Positions 11,641 through 23,572 of a stretch of 64,000 bases of DNA are shown here, piece after piece. The position numbers were made by a program, and so were the translations under genes. The notes below the pieces were generated by a model. It did no database searches. It saw only the letters and a list, made by a program, of their open reading frames with translations, and was not told the origin of the DNA. The first letter of the stretch is position 1. Each line of letters starts with the position of its first letter. The DNA comes from Lactarius indigo (Eukaryota > Basidiomycota > Agaricomycetes > Russulales > Russulaceae), in contig JAFKAC010000033.1 in the NCBI GenBank assembly GCA_025766275.1, forward strand, positions 248,001 to 312,000, given 5' to 3'.

Positions 11641-12322
11641 GATTGTAAGATGGTATCATTCAAACTGGAAAGCGATTGTTTTTTTTTCTTTTTTTTTTTC
11701 AAAGAAAGAGAGCTTTTCGATTGGAAAATTTGGGGCAAGGTTGAAATGTTGTCGAGTTGAAACGAGCGTCGTAGTCTGCAAAAGACGAAGGAGAGTGGTG
11801 GGAACGTGTCAATGGTGGGCAAATGGAAAAGGCAAACCCATGGATTATGTAATTCTCAGTACACTATCCAAACGGACCGTTCGTACTAGCCCACCTTCAG
11901 CTTTAGCACCGTTGCGCTATGCACTCCTGGTTTCTGATCCCACCGGCACTTGCATTGAGCCGGATGACAAGAGGACGACTGCTATTCTCACTGGTATGGT
12001 AGATCGTGGCTTCAAGCTTCAAAGTTCAAGAAACTGCGGCTCCTATCTTGCTAGGGAGGCGATCAATGCTCATTAACCCAACAGGTCTTCCATTATGTTG
12101 TAGTCATGTCGCCCACATGGACTATGCTGTATTCTACAGAGTTTGGACTCGGATAATTGCAGAGAACTTGTCATTCGCAAACCGTACTCTCCACCGTTCT
12201 ACCTTCGAGGTTTACGGAGACAGCATGCCACTTCGGGACATCATTCATGGCCCTTTGGATCGAAATACTTCAATATTAGTGTCTTATTTCGTGTTCGAAA
12301 ATTACTTTTCTTACGGAACAGC
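11641..12322. other. No supported gene
   Basis: Only short overlapping frames are open here and none resembles a known family. The first about 50 bp contain two poly-T runs. The right part may be an unrecognisable upstream portion of the DUF6535 relic that follows. Confidence 0.5.
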
Positions 12323-12585
12323 ATGACTTCTGCGACGTATGGACCCAGATCGTTTGGATGGCGATGACCGCCTGTGGTCACCATTCGATCATGACACCCA
12401 CGAATCTTCGCAATAATTACATCGCTTTACAACCATTCCTGCCTCGACAGCCGTCTCTACCAATGCCAACGGCGGCGAGCTCTTATTTTCCTCTCACCCT
12501 CCCTGCAGTATCTTCGACCATCGCCTTACGTCACATGCTCAAAGATGCCGTTGCCGTTGAGGCAGCTCCACCATCCCAATCGTAG
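12323..12585 (+). pseudogene. DUF6535-gene C-terminal relic
   Basis: The frame reads EQHDFCDVWTQIVWMA, followed by TNLRNNYIALQ. This matches LQHEFCALWNQIVLKAQNDD..ILRPIRNVYTALH in the intact DUF6535 gene at 6.6-9.3 kb, the conserved segment just before that gene's low-complexity tail. The Ser/Pro-rich sequence continuing to about 13.0 kb is compatible with a decayed tail. Upstream membrane-domain sequence is not recognisable. Same strand and only 3 kb downstream of the intact copy, so probably an old tandem duplicate. Confidence 0.6.
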
Positions 12586-13657
12586 CTCCCCACCAAGTTG
12601 TCCTACCGAGTGGCCACCTGTTTGCCAATCCCCGTCTTGTGGTGTCTCCCCCGCAACTCATAGCAGGGCTTACAGAATACGACTCGTTACTGTCTCCCTC
12701 GCTCAAATTATATTCACCCCCTCAAATTTCAGGTAAATGCTAACGGCCGCTGACTTTCCTGATTTGGTGATCTCCGCATCTAATCTAGAAGTTGGGAGTC
12801 ACCCTTCCCCGGAACTGGCAAGAACTGACATCTGTCGGAATGATTACCCACTCCACCTCTGATATTCCCTCGACCCCATCGACCCGGTTCTCAGTCACGT
12901 ACTCCCAACGGCCCCGCAACTGTCCTCGGAACCTCCCGCATCTCGGTCCAATCGTGCGCGTTGTAATTCCGAATCTTCTCCTTCAATTTCGGCCACCCTT
13001 CCATCCATCACCACTTCTCATGAGCGCGATGCCATTTCCGACTCCAAGCTCCCACAAACGGCGAAGAGCCAGAGGGTGTATGTAGGCAAAAAATCACCCC
13101 GTTTCATTATCACTCGCCAATGTCATGCCTCCCCCAAATTGCGGCCATCAGCCCCAATACAACAGCAGACCCCGCACGGTCCTCCGAAGACATTATTCCA
13201 ACCTAGATTACCCGGTTTACCTTGTTTCGTTTCTGAATTACTAATATTTCCGCGAGTCAATTTTTCAACCTACAGTGAGCAATATCAAATATATATGTCG
13301 CGCTTTGGGGTTCGCATCGCGGTGGGGAGGGCTGAGTGCTCTCCGTACCTCGGCCCACTTTGCACTTTGTGTCTTTGTGATCTACCACAATACCTCGGTG
13401 CAGGGAAGCTGCGAGATCAGGTTGTACTCACGCTGAATGGGCGCTCGAGGGACACCTGGAACGCAGACATGACATCGTGTCTAATCGGTTTATTGAAAGC
13501 GCTAAAGCTTGAAGCGTAAGAGCCTGCCCTAATTACGCTACAATACAGCTTGCGTCTGTGCAGACTAGCTGCGTAACAAGTTCAAATGGGTATCGTATAT
13601 CGTATGCATCATGGATATCATAAAGATCATAAAATCTCGTCAAACACGTTACCGATT

Positions 13658-14751
13658 CTAACCGCGGCGAAGCACAAGATTGCGGAGACCGGCGCCTAAC
13701 TTCCGTACCCCGCGCACAATACTCCCTCGTTTCTCCGAGCCACGGGGCGCCACGCCTTCCTCCTCTTCTCTTCGTTGCGAGAGTGCGATGCGCAATTCTA
13801 TTTCCCCGCTCAACGACCATCCAGATGTCGTTGATCTACGCGGGCGTGTGAATTCGAAACTAGGCCGTCCATGCGGTGGTGATGATAGCGATTGTCCTTT
13901 CTCCGCCGGTGTGACAGGACTCGGAGCGGAGCTCGGAGTTGTTGGTGTGTCGGGGCGCGAAACAGTTACCCCATTGCTGAGGTGGGGACGAATGGCCGTA
14001 TAGTACGGTCGACTCGGGTGACCAAGACGCACGGGCGAAACAGGTGTGGGAAGCGGTGGCGGCACATCGAGCACCCGCGATCGCAGAGAACGCTTAGATT
14101 TTTCGCCTGGAAAAGTCATGTGGTGCTTCCTGCGCAGCGTACGAGTGGGTGGCGTGAGGAGTGGAGGGAGTGAAAAGGGGTGTGCAGCATGCTTGACATC
14201 CCTCGAGACTGGTGCAGTATGGGGGGGGCCTGAGGAGACGATGGTCGTGGTCATAATGGGATACTGAGTTGGAACGACGACAGTTGCGGCTGGTAACCCA
14301 CGGCGGATCCGCAGTGCGCTGGGCTTCCGCGGATGATCAGCATCTGAGCCACGGGGGGCTCCTCTAGTTGCTCTAACGACCCCGTTCCGGTCAGATTGAA
14401 CATCAGGTTGGGCGGCAGGCGCCGGTTTCGTAGGGCTATCGAGAGCATCGGTAGTAACAGACGGCCTAAAACCAGCCTTCGGACCAGAGGGGGCCATCGG
14501 TGGTGCTTGGATCTGTCGATCTTCGCGCCTTAAATTGCATGCGTCGACTGTCCGGACAGCTTTACTGGGGCTGCTGATGCGCCGGCTACGACGTGGAGTC
14601 GCAGCCTTGAACGCCGACGTTGCATCGGGAGATGTCCACGTACACCAAAGGCACAAGGGAATATACACGTTTGAGAAACCACAGCGCTCACAGGTAAACA
14701 AGGGGCGGTTCGCGGGGACCAAGTCTAGCTCTGGTAAGGAAGTCGATTTTG
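13658..14751 (-). CDS. Zinc-ribbon-start protein, disordered, unknown function
   Basis: One long exon whose readable part begins near LVPANRPLFTCERCGFSNVY with a treble-clef-like CxxC..CxxC pattern (CERCGFSNVYIPLCLWCTW), followed by about 300 residues rich in Pro, Ser, Arg and Thr. The C-terminus is basic (RGVRKLGAGLRNLVLRRG) and could be amphipathic or membrane-associating. There is no in-frame ATG before the Cys motif; the frame opens at a CTAG acceptor (14751), so a short 5' exon is missing from this model. I cannot name the family. It is divergent from GET4. Confidence 0.6.
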
Positions 14752-15198
14752 CTAGATGCTATGTAGATAAGTGCGAGATCGATGTCAAGCGGCATAGACG
14801 CAGGATAGCTTCAAAAGACACTGACGGGCTTATACCGTTTCCACTCACGTCGTAGAAACCGACCACGGCACATCAAGTCGTCATTAACGCGGGCACCAGA
14901 CTGCATTGCAAGCTATCGTTTCCTTTTTGCGATATATGAGAGACTGTCGGAAAGGGTGAGGGAGGGGGGTCAAAAGGTAGAGGGTCTTTTGTACAACGTG
15001 GAATCGGTGCGGGGAAAGGTAGGCCCACCGCAAAGAGCGCGGACGGGCACCCACGTATTGAGGGCATGTGCCCGTCACGGTGCCAGTGTAACCCAACACA
15101 TCGCATCAATTTCGGGTTATCGAATACTTATCTAATTAATTCAATCCCCGCCTATGTGCCTATCACCATCTCCGATTCCCACTAACTTATCCTGAAAT

Positions 15199-16495
15199 AT
15201 GTCGAGCACAGGCTCTTCCAGGGCTCTAGACGCGATCCTTCCTCTCGTCGCAGCCGGTCAGCCTTACGAGGCCCATCAAAAAGCGCGTACATTCGCCGCG
15301 CGATACACAAAGTCCGGCGCTCACGCAGTCACGATCGATGTTCTCTTCCAATCCGCGCGTGAACTCTTAAAGGCCGGAAACCCAGGTTCCGGCACTGACC
15401 TTACGCTATTGCTTCTCGAGTCATATGAGCGTGCAAACGAACCGGTCGGCGACGTGAGCAGGGGTGTGTACATCGTCACCGTGGCAGCGAGATGCAAGCA
15501 AGAGTCCCATACAATCTGACTTTTGTCCAGGCCGGATAACACAGCTCATTGCGTTGGTGGGCCCCTCCGGTGCCTGGCGAAAGAGTATCATCGACAGAGC
15601 CGTTGCGTCCGTTTTCCAGTGCCCTCTTTTCTCGCGATTGGATTCTAAGCTCTTGCAGGTGGTCCGCGAAACGAGGTGGATATCCTGCCGGCGATCCTGC
15701 CCTGCAACACTACATCGGCGATCTCTTGCACAAAGGTAGATTGAAGCAGATGTGATATAGCCAACTGCGATAACGGTTTAATACCAGAAAGTGACTTTGT
15801 CGGGGCTGAGTCCCATCTCCTTGCCGCTGGTACCCGCGATAGCGCGCGCTTGCTCGCTCAAGTATACTTCGATTGGGCCAAGGCGAGCAATTCCCTGGAG
15901 TCCCATGCAGGAACCTTCGCACTACGTGCCGTCCTCCCGTACGCCACCCATTCATGCACTTTGCTATCACGATTCACTATTTGTAGGTATCTACTCAATG
16001 GAAACATTCTTGCCGCACGCACATTCCTTGGCGCCTTCATTTCCTATGTTTCTTCCTCTGGAACGGCCCTTCCTATCGGCTCCACAGGCGATGAGATTAC
16101 CTTTACTCCTGATCCCTTATTAAACTTTGCGCAACTTGCCGTGCGCTCTGTGCAACGTGCCGCGGGTGCGCAGAACAGGACCGCAAGGGAAGCCTGGATA
16201 CGTCTCTGTGGGACCTATCAGTCTCGATCCGCTTTGCTTGCCCAGCCGGAGATCCGGGTGGTTTGTGAAATCGACGCGTTCATCTACTGGATTGACATTG
16301 ACACGAAGTTCGTAGGTGTTGGATGAATTGGGGACGCTGTATTTTGATCTTCAGCCCCCGCGCACGGCGAACGCAAACCCATTCGGTGACATAATGTCTT
16401 CGTTGTTTGGTGGTGCTCCCGGCTCCAGCGTCGGTGCCACGGCGCCACGCACTATTACTCCCGGTGTTGCTCGTGCACAACTCGCGCTTGATTGA
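15199..16495 (+). CDS. GET4: GET4, guided entry of tail-anchored proteins
   Basis: Six exons give 339 aa: 15199-15463, 15531-15606, 15659-15735, 15788-15938, 15987-16257, 16316-16495; all phases agree. Family hallmarks in order: ILPLVAAGQPYEAHQKARTF, AIDVLFQSARELLKAG-like AVTIDVLFQSARELL, SRGRITQLIALVGPSGAWR, WSAKRGGYPAGDPALQHYIG, the TPR-like core ending REAWIRLCGTYQS, and NPFGDIMSSLFGG near the C-terminus. Known role: an alpha-solenoid that, with Get5, hands tail-anchored proteins from Sgt2 to Get3 in the cytosol. Length matches fungal Get4. The two halves of one-residue codons at the junctions fit only this splice pattern, which makes the model firm. Confidence 0.95.
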
Positions 16496-16910
16496 GAGGC
16501 CCCGGGAGGTTTCGAGACCCGAGACCCGGTTGATGTATCTGTACCGAGTCATGTTGTATTGAGAAGTAACCAATGCCCTCGCTGCTATATAGCACCTGTG
16601 ATGCCAAGTCGGGCCGCCGAAACTGTCTATTGCCGTAGTGCCCCGGGCCCCGCACGGGGAGTCATAAAGTGCTCGGCGCCCAGCACTCTAATAGTCTTTC
16701 CGCCCTCATATCTGAGAAACGTTTTAGTGCCAGTGACTCCTCCGTCTATCGGTTTCCATAGCCAAACTGGACACATTCGGAGTCCAGTGGTGTGCCACTA
16801 CAACTCCTTTTCCTTTTAAGCCCGTCATCACTCAGGCGCCATTGTTTACGATCCATAGAGTATTTCCGAGCCGTGCACGATGTAAGCTTCTGGTCAGCCA
16901 ACTTTGCCCG

Positions 16911-18641
16911 ATGAATATTCTAACCACGATCCGCTACTCAACGTACTCAAACGTTGGTGACAGGGTGGCGGGGTCGGCACGCCTATCTTTCCGGCGCCTA
17001 ACGCATACTATGCGACGCGTCAAGGCAAAATTTCGTTCACATTCACCTCCCGAGCCGCAGCGACCACCACCCTCGGAGCCGCCACCAAGACCGGCATCAG
17101 ATGGCCCCCCAGTGGCCGTGGCCTCCCCAATCTCGCGTGTACCAGCGGAACTCCTCATGGAAATATTCACCCACGTCCCACGCATGGAGTTCGAGGAGTC
17201 CCTCCGGGCACATGCTGCTGGTGTGCGGCTACGGCCCACCTGGATGTCCATCGCACAAGTCTGCCGCCGTTGGAGGGCGATAGTGGCCAACTTCAAGGAT
17301 TTCTGGGCGTATATCCCCCTCCAAACGTCTGCGTACTGGGCGGAGGTATCCCTAGCGCGCTCCTATCCACGCCCCATCTCTTTCCGTGTCGACTGTTCGA
17401 CTACACAACCAGAGTGGTATCGGCGTGCGGCACTCTCCGCCCTCCGTGCGGTTGCACGGGCTCAGGAGGTCCACCTTCAGAGCTCGGCAGCCACGAACCT
17501 CGAATTTCGTATGGAGGCGCTACACCTCCTGGGTGGATCCCCTGCTCCGAAGCTCGAGACGTTGAGCATCGATGGAACCATGGCGCGTAACCTTGTTTTA
17601 CTCTCCGACGACATCTTCCTCCGCTATCATAACGCCGTCGTCGCATTGCGCTCTCTAACCCTCGCGTATTGTGACGTCCGCCCTTCTAATGCACTCTTCC
17701 ATGCACCTTTGGTATCTCTCCACCTCGAGAACTGTCAGGCGGACAGTTTGTTAGAGGTTCTCAGCCGTCTCCCACATCTTCGCACACTGATTTTAGAAAG
17801 CACGCCATTCCACGATGCCCCCCTTCGCAAGTCATCCAGCGCCGTGGATCTCAGGCAGCTACAGCACCTTGCAATCACGAACGCATCTGGTATCATCGCC
17901 TTCCTCATAAAGGGCATTCTGACCTCCGCATCCACCTCGCTCTCCATCACATGTACAGACTATGCAGATATAGACGAGCCGCTCGACGATACTGTCCTTC
18001 TTCACATAATCACTTCGACGTTGTCAGCGGTCCTTTCTGCGCACTTCGAACGTGCGCTCGGGGCGGGCTACTCATTTCCTCTCCTCGAAATCACTTCTCC
18101 AAGCAGCGTCTCTAAACGGACACTCACGCTTCGCAACCCCGCATCCGACCTACCCGGCGCTTCCCTGGCGCACCCCGTTCCAGGAGTGCCTCATCTACAG
18201 CTGTCCTTAGCATGGGGTGATGCATCCGCCGACCTCTTCTCCGCATTGCTCTCCGCCCTCCCTGCTGCTGTGTTGCGGCATGTCCACACGCTGGGCATGC
18301 GGGACGATCCTCCGCGCCCGAGTCTGCGCGCTGCCGACGGCCGGTCTCGTCCCCAACTTTTTGCTGAATTCCACGAAAAGGCGCGTGACGAGGCCGTCCG
18401 GGGGCTGCTCGCCATCGTGGGGATGCACGGAGTCCTCCCCGCGCTCCGCGGGGTGTCGCTTGAGGGCATCGACCTTGACAACACGGATGTCGACTCGCTA
18501 GTGCGTGTGCTGTTGGCCCGTCGGCAGCGTGCATTAGCTGGAGGGCCAATCCGGCTTGCGTTGCGGGATTGTCTTGCGAGCAAGGGCACGATTCAGGCAC
18601 TCCGGAATTGTTTGGGATCGGGCGTGGTTGACTGGGGATAA
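16911..18641 (+). CDS. F-box protein with C-terminal leucine-rich-type region
   Basis: Single exon. An F-box-like motif (ISRVPAELLMEIFTHVPRM, then WMSIAQVCRRWRAIVANFKD ending FWAYI) is followed by about 400 residues of LRR-like sequence (LETLSIDG, LRSLTLAYCDV, VSLHLENCQ, LRTLILEST, LQHLAITNA). This is the standard layout of the large Agaricomycete F-box family, adaptors of SCF ubiquitin ligases; the target is unknown. The first in-frame ATG is at 16911; a second at 17010 (MRRVKAKFRSHS) gives a 543-residue form and is the more typical start for this family. The C-terminal half is strongly GC-rich, which opens long antisense frames. Confidence 0.8.
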   Translation: MNILTTIRYSTYSNVGDRVAGSARLSFRRLTHTMRRVKAKFRSHSPPEPQRPPPSEPPPRPASDGPPVAVASPISRVPAELLMEIFTHVPRMEFEESLRAHAAGVRLRPTWMSIAQVCRRWRAIVANFKDFWAYIPLQTSAYWAEVSLARSYPRPISFRVDCSTTQPEWYRRAALSALRAVARAQEVHLQSSAATNLEFRMEALHLLGGSPAPKLETLSIDGTMARNLVLLSDDIFLRYHNAVVALRSLTLAYCDVRPSNALFHAPLVSLHLENCQADSLLEVLSRLPHLRTLILESTPFHDAPLRKSSSAVDLRQLQHLAITNASGIIAFLIKGILTSASTSLSITCTDYADIDEPLDDTVLLHIITSTLSAVLSAHFERALGAGYSFPLLEITSPSSVSKRTLTLRNPASDLPGASLAHPVPGVPHLQLSLAWGDASADLFSALLSALPAAVLRHVHTLGMRDDPPRPSLRAADGRSRPQLFAEFHEKARDEAVRGLLAIVGMHGVLPALRGVSLEGIDLDNTDVDSLVRVLLARRQRALAGGPIRLALRDCLASKGTIQALRNCLGSGVVDWG

Positions 18642-19202
18642 GTAATGCAGAATAGACGTGGTTCGTGTGCGAGTCTTTCAGTTACTACCTTACAGACTAG
18701 CCCGATGTGAAGCCGCAGATTCGGGTATTGAGTTCGCAACTTTCAGCTGGGTTACGTGAATATTAACATGATGGGCAAACAGTTTACTTGTATTGTGCGT
18801 ACCGTACTGGCAACCTGATAGCTTGTGTACTTGTCGTCCTTGGCCATCATTCGGCTTCCTGGCTTTGCGTTTTGATCAAGGATAAGTCTAGTGTGCTAGA
18901 TGCACGAGTGCCCCTAATGAGTGCTCTCACATCTTCGGCCAAAGGTGACTGGGCTTATCACCCGGATGCTAGATACGGGCAAACGTCGAATCTGCGGAGG
19001 AAAGCTCTCTGGGTGTCACTACTTTGAAAGGAATTGATGCAAAGGCCCAAGCTCAGAACCGAGCAGAAAGAACGACGTGGGATCGTCACGTTAAGTCACG
19101 AAGAATTCAGCAAGACGCTCTAGGGGCGGCTACGATTCGAGTTTGTGCAAGGAAAACAACGACCTTTCATCATACATCGATTATAGAGGTAGCCAACTAT
19201 AA
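18642..19202. other. No gene seen; convergent intergenic space
   Basis: Space between the 3' ends of the F-box gene (plus) and TSC13 (minus). Only short frames without family resemblance. Confidence 0.6.
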
Positions 19203-20554
19203 TCAAAAGATGAACGGGAACATGGCCTTCCTCTTGCGGGGGTAATCCTTCCCAAACTCCTTTTTATACGCACGCTGCTTCTTCGCAGCCCAGCTCATCA
19301 TCTGAGCCGTCGACACGGTCCAGAACAGCCATGCTGCGTGCGACCCAAGTTAGTGAGTGCCTGGGTTCCAAAGTTGGCGACTTACCGGCCCAGGAACCTG
19401 ACATGTAGGCAACGGCAGCCCAAGCGACGCTTTCAAAAAAGTAGTTTGGGCACGAGACGAGCCCAAAGCCGTAGCCGTGCGGGATCGCGCGTTTCCTCGT
19501 GCCTGGCGGACGCAGGTTGCGCAAGGTCAGATGGGTGCTCAGGTTGGAGAGTTCCGCAAACTGCAACGTCAAATAACCGTCATTGGACCGACCGAGCGAC
19601 AAGGAGGATATTGTACGCACGAGCCAGATAGCAGCACAGGACCAAAGGAACTCCGGACTAGATCGCAGCGTGCCTCGGATGTAAGGCGAGTTGGCAGAAT
19701 ATGTTGGGCCATAAATTGGATATGCGAGGAAAAGCCCTGCAGGAATATTAACTAGAAACAGCATAAATGTGAAGGGCCCGTACCTGATAGAATATGGTAG
19801 TGGAACGAACTACTTAGGTATTAGGTAGGGAGCCATTCAAGTTGATAAACGCGTACTTTTTGAAGATGTTCCTCAAAGGCATAGTTGCATGCGAGAACCG
19901 ATGGACGCTAGAAGGGAATGGTAGTACAACAGACGTCTATCATAGAAATTCCACGTACAACAATGTCTCGAGTTCGCGTTTCGCGAAATGCAAGACGGCC
20001 ATCGCGTACACATACCTACAAAGACGCCGTCAGCTCCGTTACAGCGACCAGTTGAAGACGACACACTTTTGTAGCTGGCTGTGCTGCACCTGACCCCGGT
20101 AGAATATGTTGGGCAGATGATACAAGAGCGGATGGATGACGAGTGGGCCAGCCTTGTTTGACGCGTGTCAGGAAGAAAAAGGTGGGAATGGACGACGAAG
20201 AACGCACGTATTCCGTCAAGAACACTGTCCTCCAGCTGACCTGCGGGCCAAGGTCCTTGACGACCAGTTCATCTCCATCGCGCACACCCACAGCAACCAG
20301 AATGGCATCGTCATCCAGCGCTTTGGAATCGCCCTTGAGCGTGAGTTTCTGTCGTTCAACGTAGAGCTGCGCGCGCGGGTGTGAGAGCGACCAACGCCTG
20401 ACGAAGTTGATCGTACCCGAGGAAACCTTGCCGCCAACGCGGCCTTTACATCCGCGAATTTTGCGACATCCACGGGTTTTTCGAGGGTAATTGTAACCGG
20501 GAAGCCACGCAGGAGGGGAGACTTGCCAGCTGAAGTGACGGTGAGCGCGGTCAT
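19203..20554 (-). CDS. TSC13: Very-long-chain enoyl-CoA reductase
   Basis: Eight exons on the minus strand give 318 aa: 20554-20417, 20366-20208, 20152-20067, 20015-19962, 19907-19857, 19783-19621, 19560-19386, 19333-19203. The N-terminal part is ubiquitin-like (FPVTITLEKPVDVAKFADVK, then LYVERQKLTLKGDSKALDDD), as in TECR/Tsc13. HRFSHATMPLRNIFK and the steroid-5-alpha-reductase-type domain follow, with LRPPGTRKRAIPHGYGFGLV and CPNYFFE; the Tyr in CPNY corresponds to the catalytic Tyr known for yeast Tsc13. The C-terminus is KRKAMFPFIF. It is a multi-pass ER membrane enzyme that does the last, NADPH-dependent step of each very-long-chain fatty acid elongation cycle. Same strand as beta-tubulin, 156 bp apart. 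Confidence 0.93.
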
Positions 20555-20709
20555 GGTCGTCGCGTCGGAGAAATGGTTGGGGCTATCAATTACTGTATTT
20601 ATTTATTTGCGTTAACGCAACATGATAACGTGAAAGCGACCATTTTTGAAAACATGGGCAATTACTCGCAGTGATGAAGAATGATTAAAAGAAAACTATC
20701 CACGCCCTT

Positions 20710-23325
20710 CTAGCTTTCATCCCCAACCGATTGGTCGATTTCACTGACGTGTTCATATTCAACGTCGTCAGTGTCAGCGGTCGCCTCTTGGTACTGTCAG
20801 TGGGGCATGGTCAGAGGTTGACAAGGACAAATTAATTACAAGCCATACCTGCTGGTACTCATTACTACGTCCGAAATCAGTGGGTGAGACATCCAACAAA
20901 TAGAGAGTAAGTGAGAGGCTTACACTAGATCGTGTGTGTTGCTCTCCGCTTCGGAGAACTCCATCGTGTCCATTCCTTCCTCTGTGTACCAATGCACGAA
21001 CGCCTTGCGCTTATACATCGCTGTAAACTATTAACACGGAAAAGGGTCAGCTAACTCAGTGGGGGGCTCGGTAAGAACGCTTACTTGGGACAGGTTGCGA
21101 GTGAACAACTCCTGGATGGCCGTGGTATTTGCGAGGCAAGTCGCCGACTGTTTCTGGCCCACAGGCGGCACGGAGCACAGTGTCACCGACACGTTGTCTG
21201 GAATCCAACTATTCAAAGGCACCATCAGTGCGCACTCCAGCAGCAATGACGAAGGTCATAATTACTCGACAAAGAGATGCGAGTTCTTTTGCTGTAGTTG
21301 GTGCACTGTGTACTGTCAATCACGGCATCAGTGCCTTTTCCGTCGCGGGCGCAGGAAACGCACGTACTTCAGCCTGAGACGACGAGTTAGCGGATAATGC
21401 CTGTATGACACGCAAAGAACGAACAGACTTCTCGGGAGGCAATTTTGCCACGGAAAATAGTCGCGGCGGTTAGGTATCGCCTGGAGGCTCCAGTTCAGGT
21501 CGAGAATCGCTTGAGGCGACGAAACATCACCCACCCAAAGCGCGGATCACACGCCACCAGGAGGTTTTTACGGTCGAAAAGGCTAGTTACGATTGTGAAA
21601 ATATGCTTATTGGACGATGCGATGGAACGTACGCGCTAGTCAAGTCGGGGACCGAGATGCGGTGGAACGATTGCGCCTTGGGGTCATAAAACGGAGCATA
21701 ACTTGGCGCCAAGAAATGTAGCTTGGAGAAAGACGAGAGTGAGAAGTAACATGACTTTTCAGAGAAAAACTCACCCGAGGGAATGGTATGAGATTCAGAG
21801 ATAGTTTTCGAAGGTCGCTACAATGGTGCGCAAGATCAGCGGAACAGCGTCAAGCGTTATCACCACGACTGACCCATTCAATTGACCAGGGAACCGAAGA
21901 CTGGTGCTCACTCCACACATCACCTGTGAGACCAACTATACAAGCAGAACCATCAGACAATGCTGAGATACGATCAGAGTATCCCACTCACGCTGTTGAG
22001 ATCATCAAACGTCGGGCTTTTCACCTTCAGGGCCCGGGTGGTAATGTCATACCTAGAGACCAGCTTCAGTCAAATTTGAAACATCATGCGATTCGAGAAA
22101 ACGCTCGCACAGCGCCTCGTTATCGATGCAAATGGTCATGTCGCTGTTCTCTACGAGTTGGTGTACCGAAAGGAGCGCGTTGTATGGCTGGAGAATATGT
22201 TAGACGTCGTGCATCAACTCATATATGACATGACTCACTTCCACGACCGTCTCGGACACTTTTGGCGACGGCAAAATTGAAAAAGTGGCCAGGATTCGAT
22301 CTGGGTATTCCTGCACGCGAAAAGTCATGGGCGGACTTGGAAGAAAACAATGGTCAAAAAGACGTACTTCTCGCAGTTTGGATAGAAGCAGGCTCCCCAG
22401 GCCAGCACCGGTACCACCTCCTAGAGAGTGGATGATCTGAAATCCCTGAAGAGCATCGCAAGGTTCGCTCTGCTTCCTTAGAACATCCTACAAGAATAAT
22501 CAGAAAATGGACACCCGGCGAAGCTTAGTGATCCCCACAGTGATATTATCCACGAGCTCAGCACCTTGAAAGGAGGAGAGTGAGATGAAGTAGAAGCGTT
22601 GGAGTTCTCAGTACTCACCGTCGGTGTAGACTGCGCCGCATCATGAGCGTAAGTGGAGGAGAACAGGAAGAAAGAGGACGAACAGCCTTTTGCCCAGTTG
22701 TTGCCCGCGCCACCGTCCCCAGCAATGAACGTGTCCGGCTTGAACAGCGCGCCAGTAGGACCGGAACGTATCTAAACGAGTCCCATGAGAAAGCCAACGA
22801 ACGCGCGGTGACACGGTATACGTACTCGGTCGCACACACCCGCTTCGAGGTCGATCTGGACGCTACGCGGGACGTACTTCGCCACCGATCCCGCATTGAC
22901 CTCGGAGAAGTACGTTTCCACCTTTACCAAAGAAGAAGTTCAACATTCTTGCTACCCCACCCCCCAAAAAGTTTTGGGGAAAAGAAAATTGACGGAACGA
23001 AAAAAGGCCTACACGGGCGAGCTGTAGCGGATCAGTGCCGTGGTACGCCTGCGAACCGCCCGAGTCGCAGTGAGTCAAAACGTCGCCGACTGGGATGAGG
23101 AAGCATAAGATGACAGACCCCACTCTGGTCGAGACCGTGCTCAGCGAGGAGCATCTTCCAAAAGTTCTCGCCGATTTGGTTTCCGGCCTGTGACACGTTG
23201 AACTTCCGTTCCGTTAACGCGCGAGATGATTTACCTGGCCAGTCTAAGTAACGGTACGTGTCAGCAAGGACGTCCCCGAGACCAATGAGCCGTGTTACCT
23301 GGATATTTATGATTTCTCTGGGCAT
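20710..23325 (-). CDS. Divergent beta-tubulin, about 23 exons
   Basis: The minus-strand gene starts at 23325 (MPREIINIQ) and ends at 20710. Readable pieces in order: TGQ (9-nt exon 23243-23235), [73 protein letters not shown] (tubulin signature GGGTGAG), [139 protein letters not shown]. Beta-type residues are clear, but it departs from canonical fungal beta-tubulin: MPREI instead of the autoregulatory [23 protein letters not shown] in place of the usual loop, and a weakly acidic tail ending SVGDES. Exons are extremely short (9-12 nt in places). Probably a paralog with a special role; a canonical gene should exist elsewhere. Confidence 0.88.
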
Positions 23326-23572
23326 TGTGGAAGGGTGAGTGAGTGAGTGACAAGAAGTATAAGTGACAGAGTGCCAGAGACCCCTGGGCTAGGGGCAGCG
23401 GCCATGAGGGCATTTAGCCGTTTTTACGCGACGCAACTTGAAAATTTTCCTTCCATAGCGGTACACAGGTCGATACATAGGGCTACAAGAGGAGCGTTCG
23501 AGTTCGCTGGCTACATAGACAAGTCATATAAAAATAAAATAACCGAAAAGTCTGTCCCTCAAGAAAGACGCG

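Noticed and set aside
18124..18600. Two overlapping minus-strand ORFs of 130-160 codons
   Set aside because: They lie wholly inside the GC-rich 3' part of the F-box gene and have Arg/Ser/Pro-biased shadow composition.
23299..23325. Gamma-tubulin, suggested by the MPREI start
   Set aside because: Downstream segments ([48 protein letters not shown]) are beta-type, not gamma-type.
23331..23352. GTGA repeats just upstream of the tubulin start
   Set aside because: A short four-unit microsatellite; no evidence of a regulatory role.
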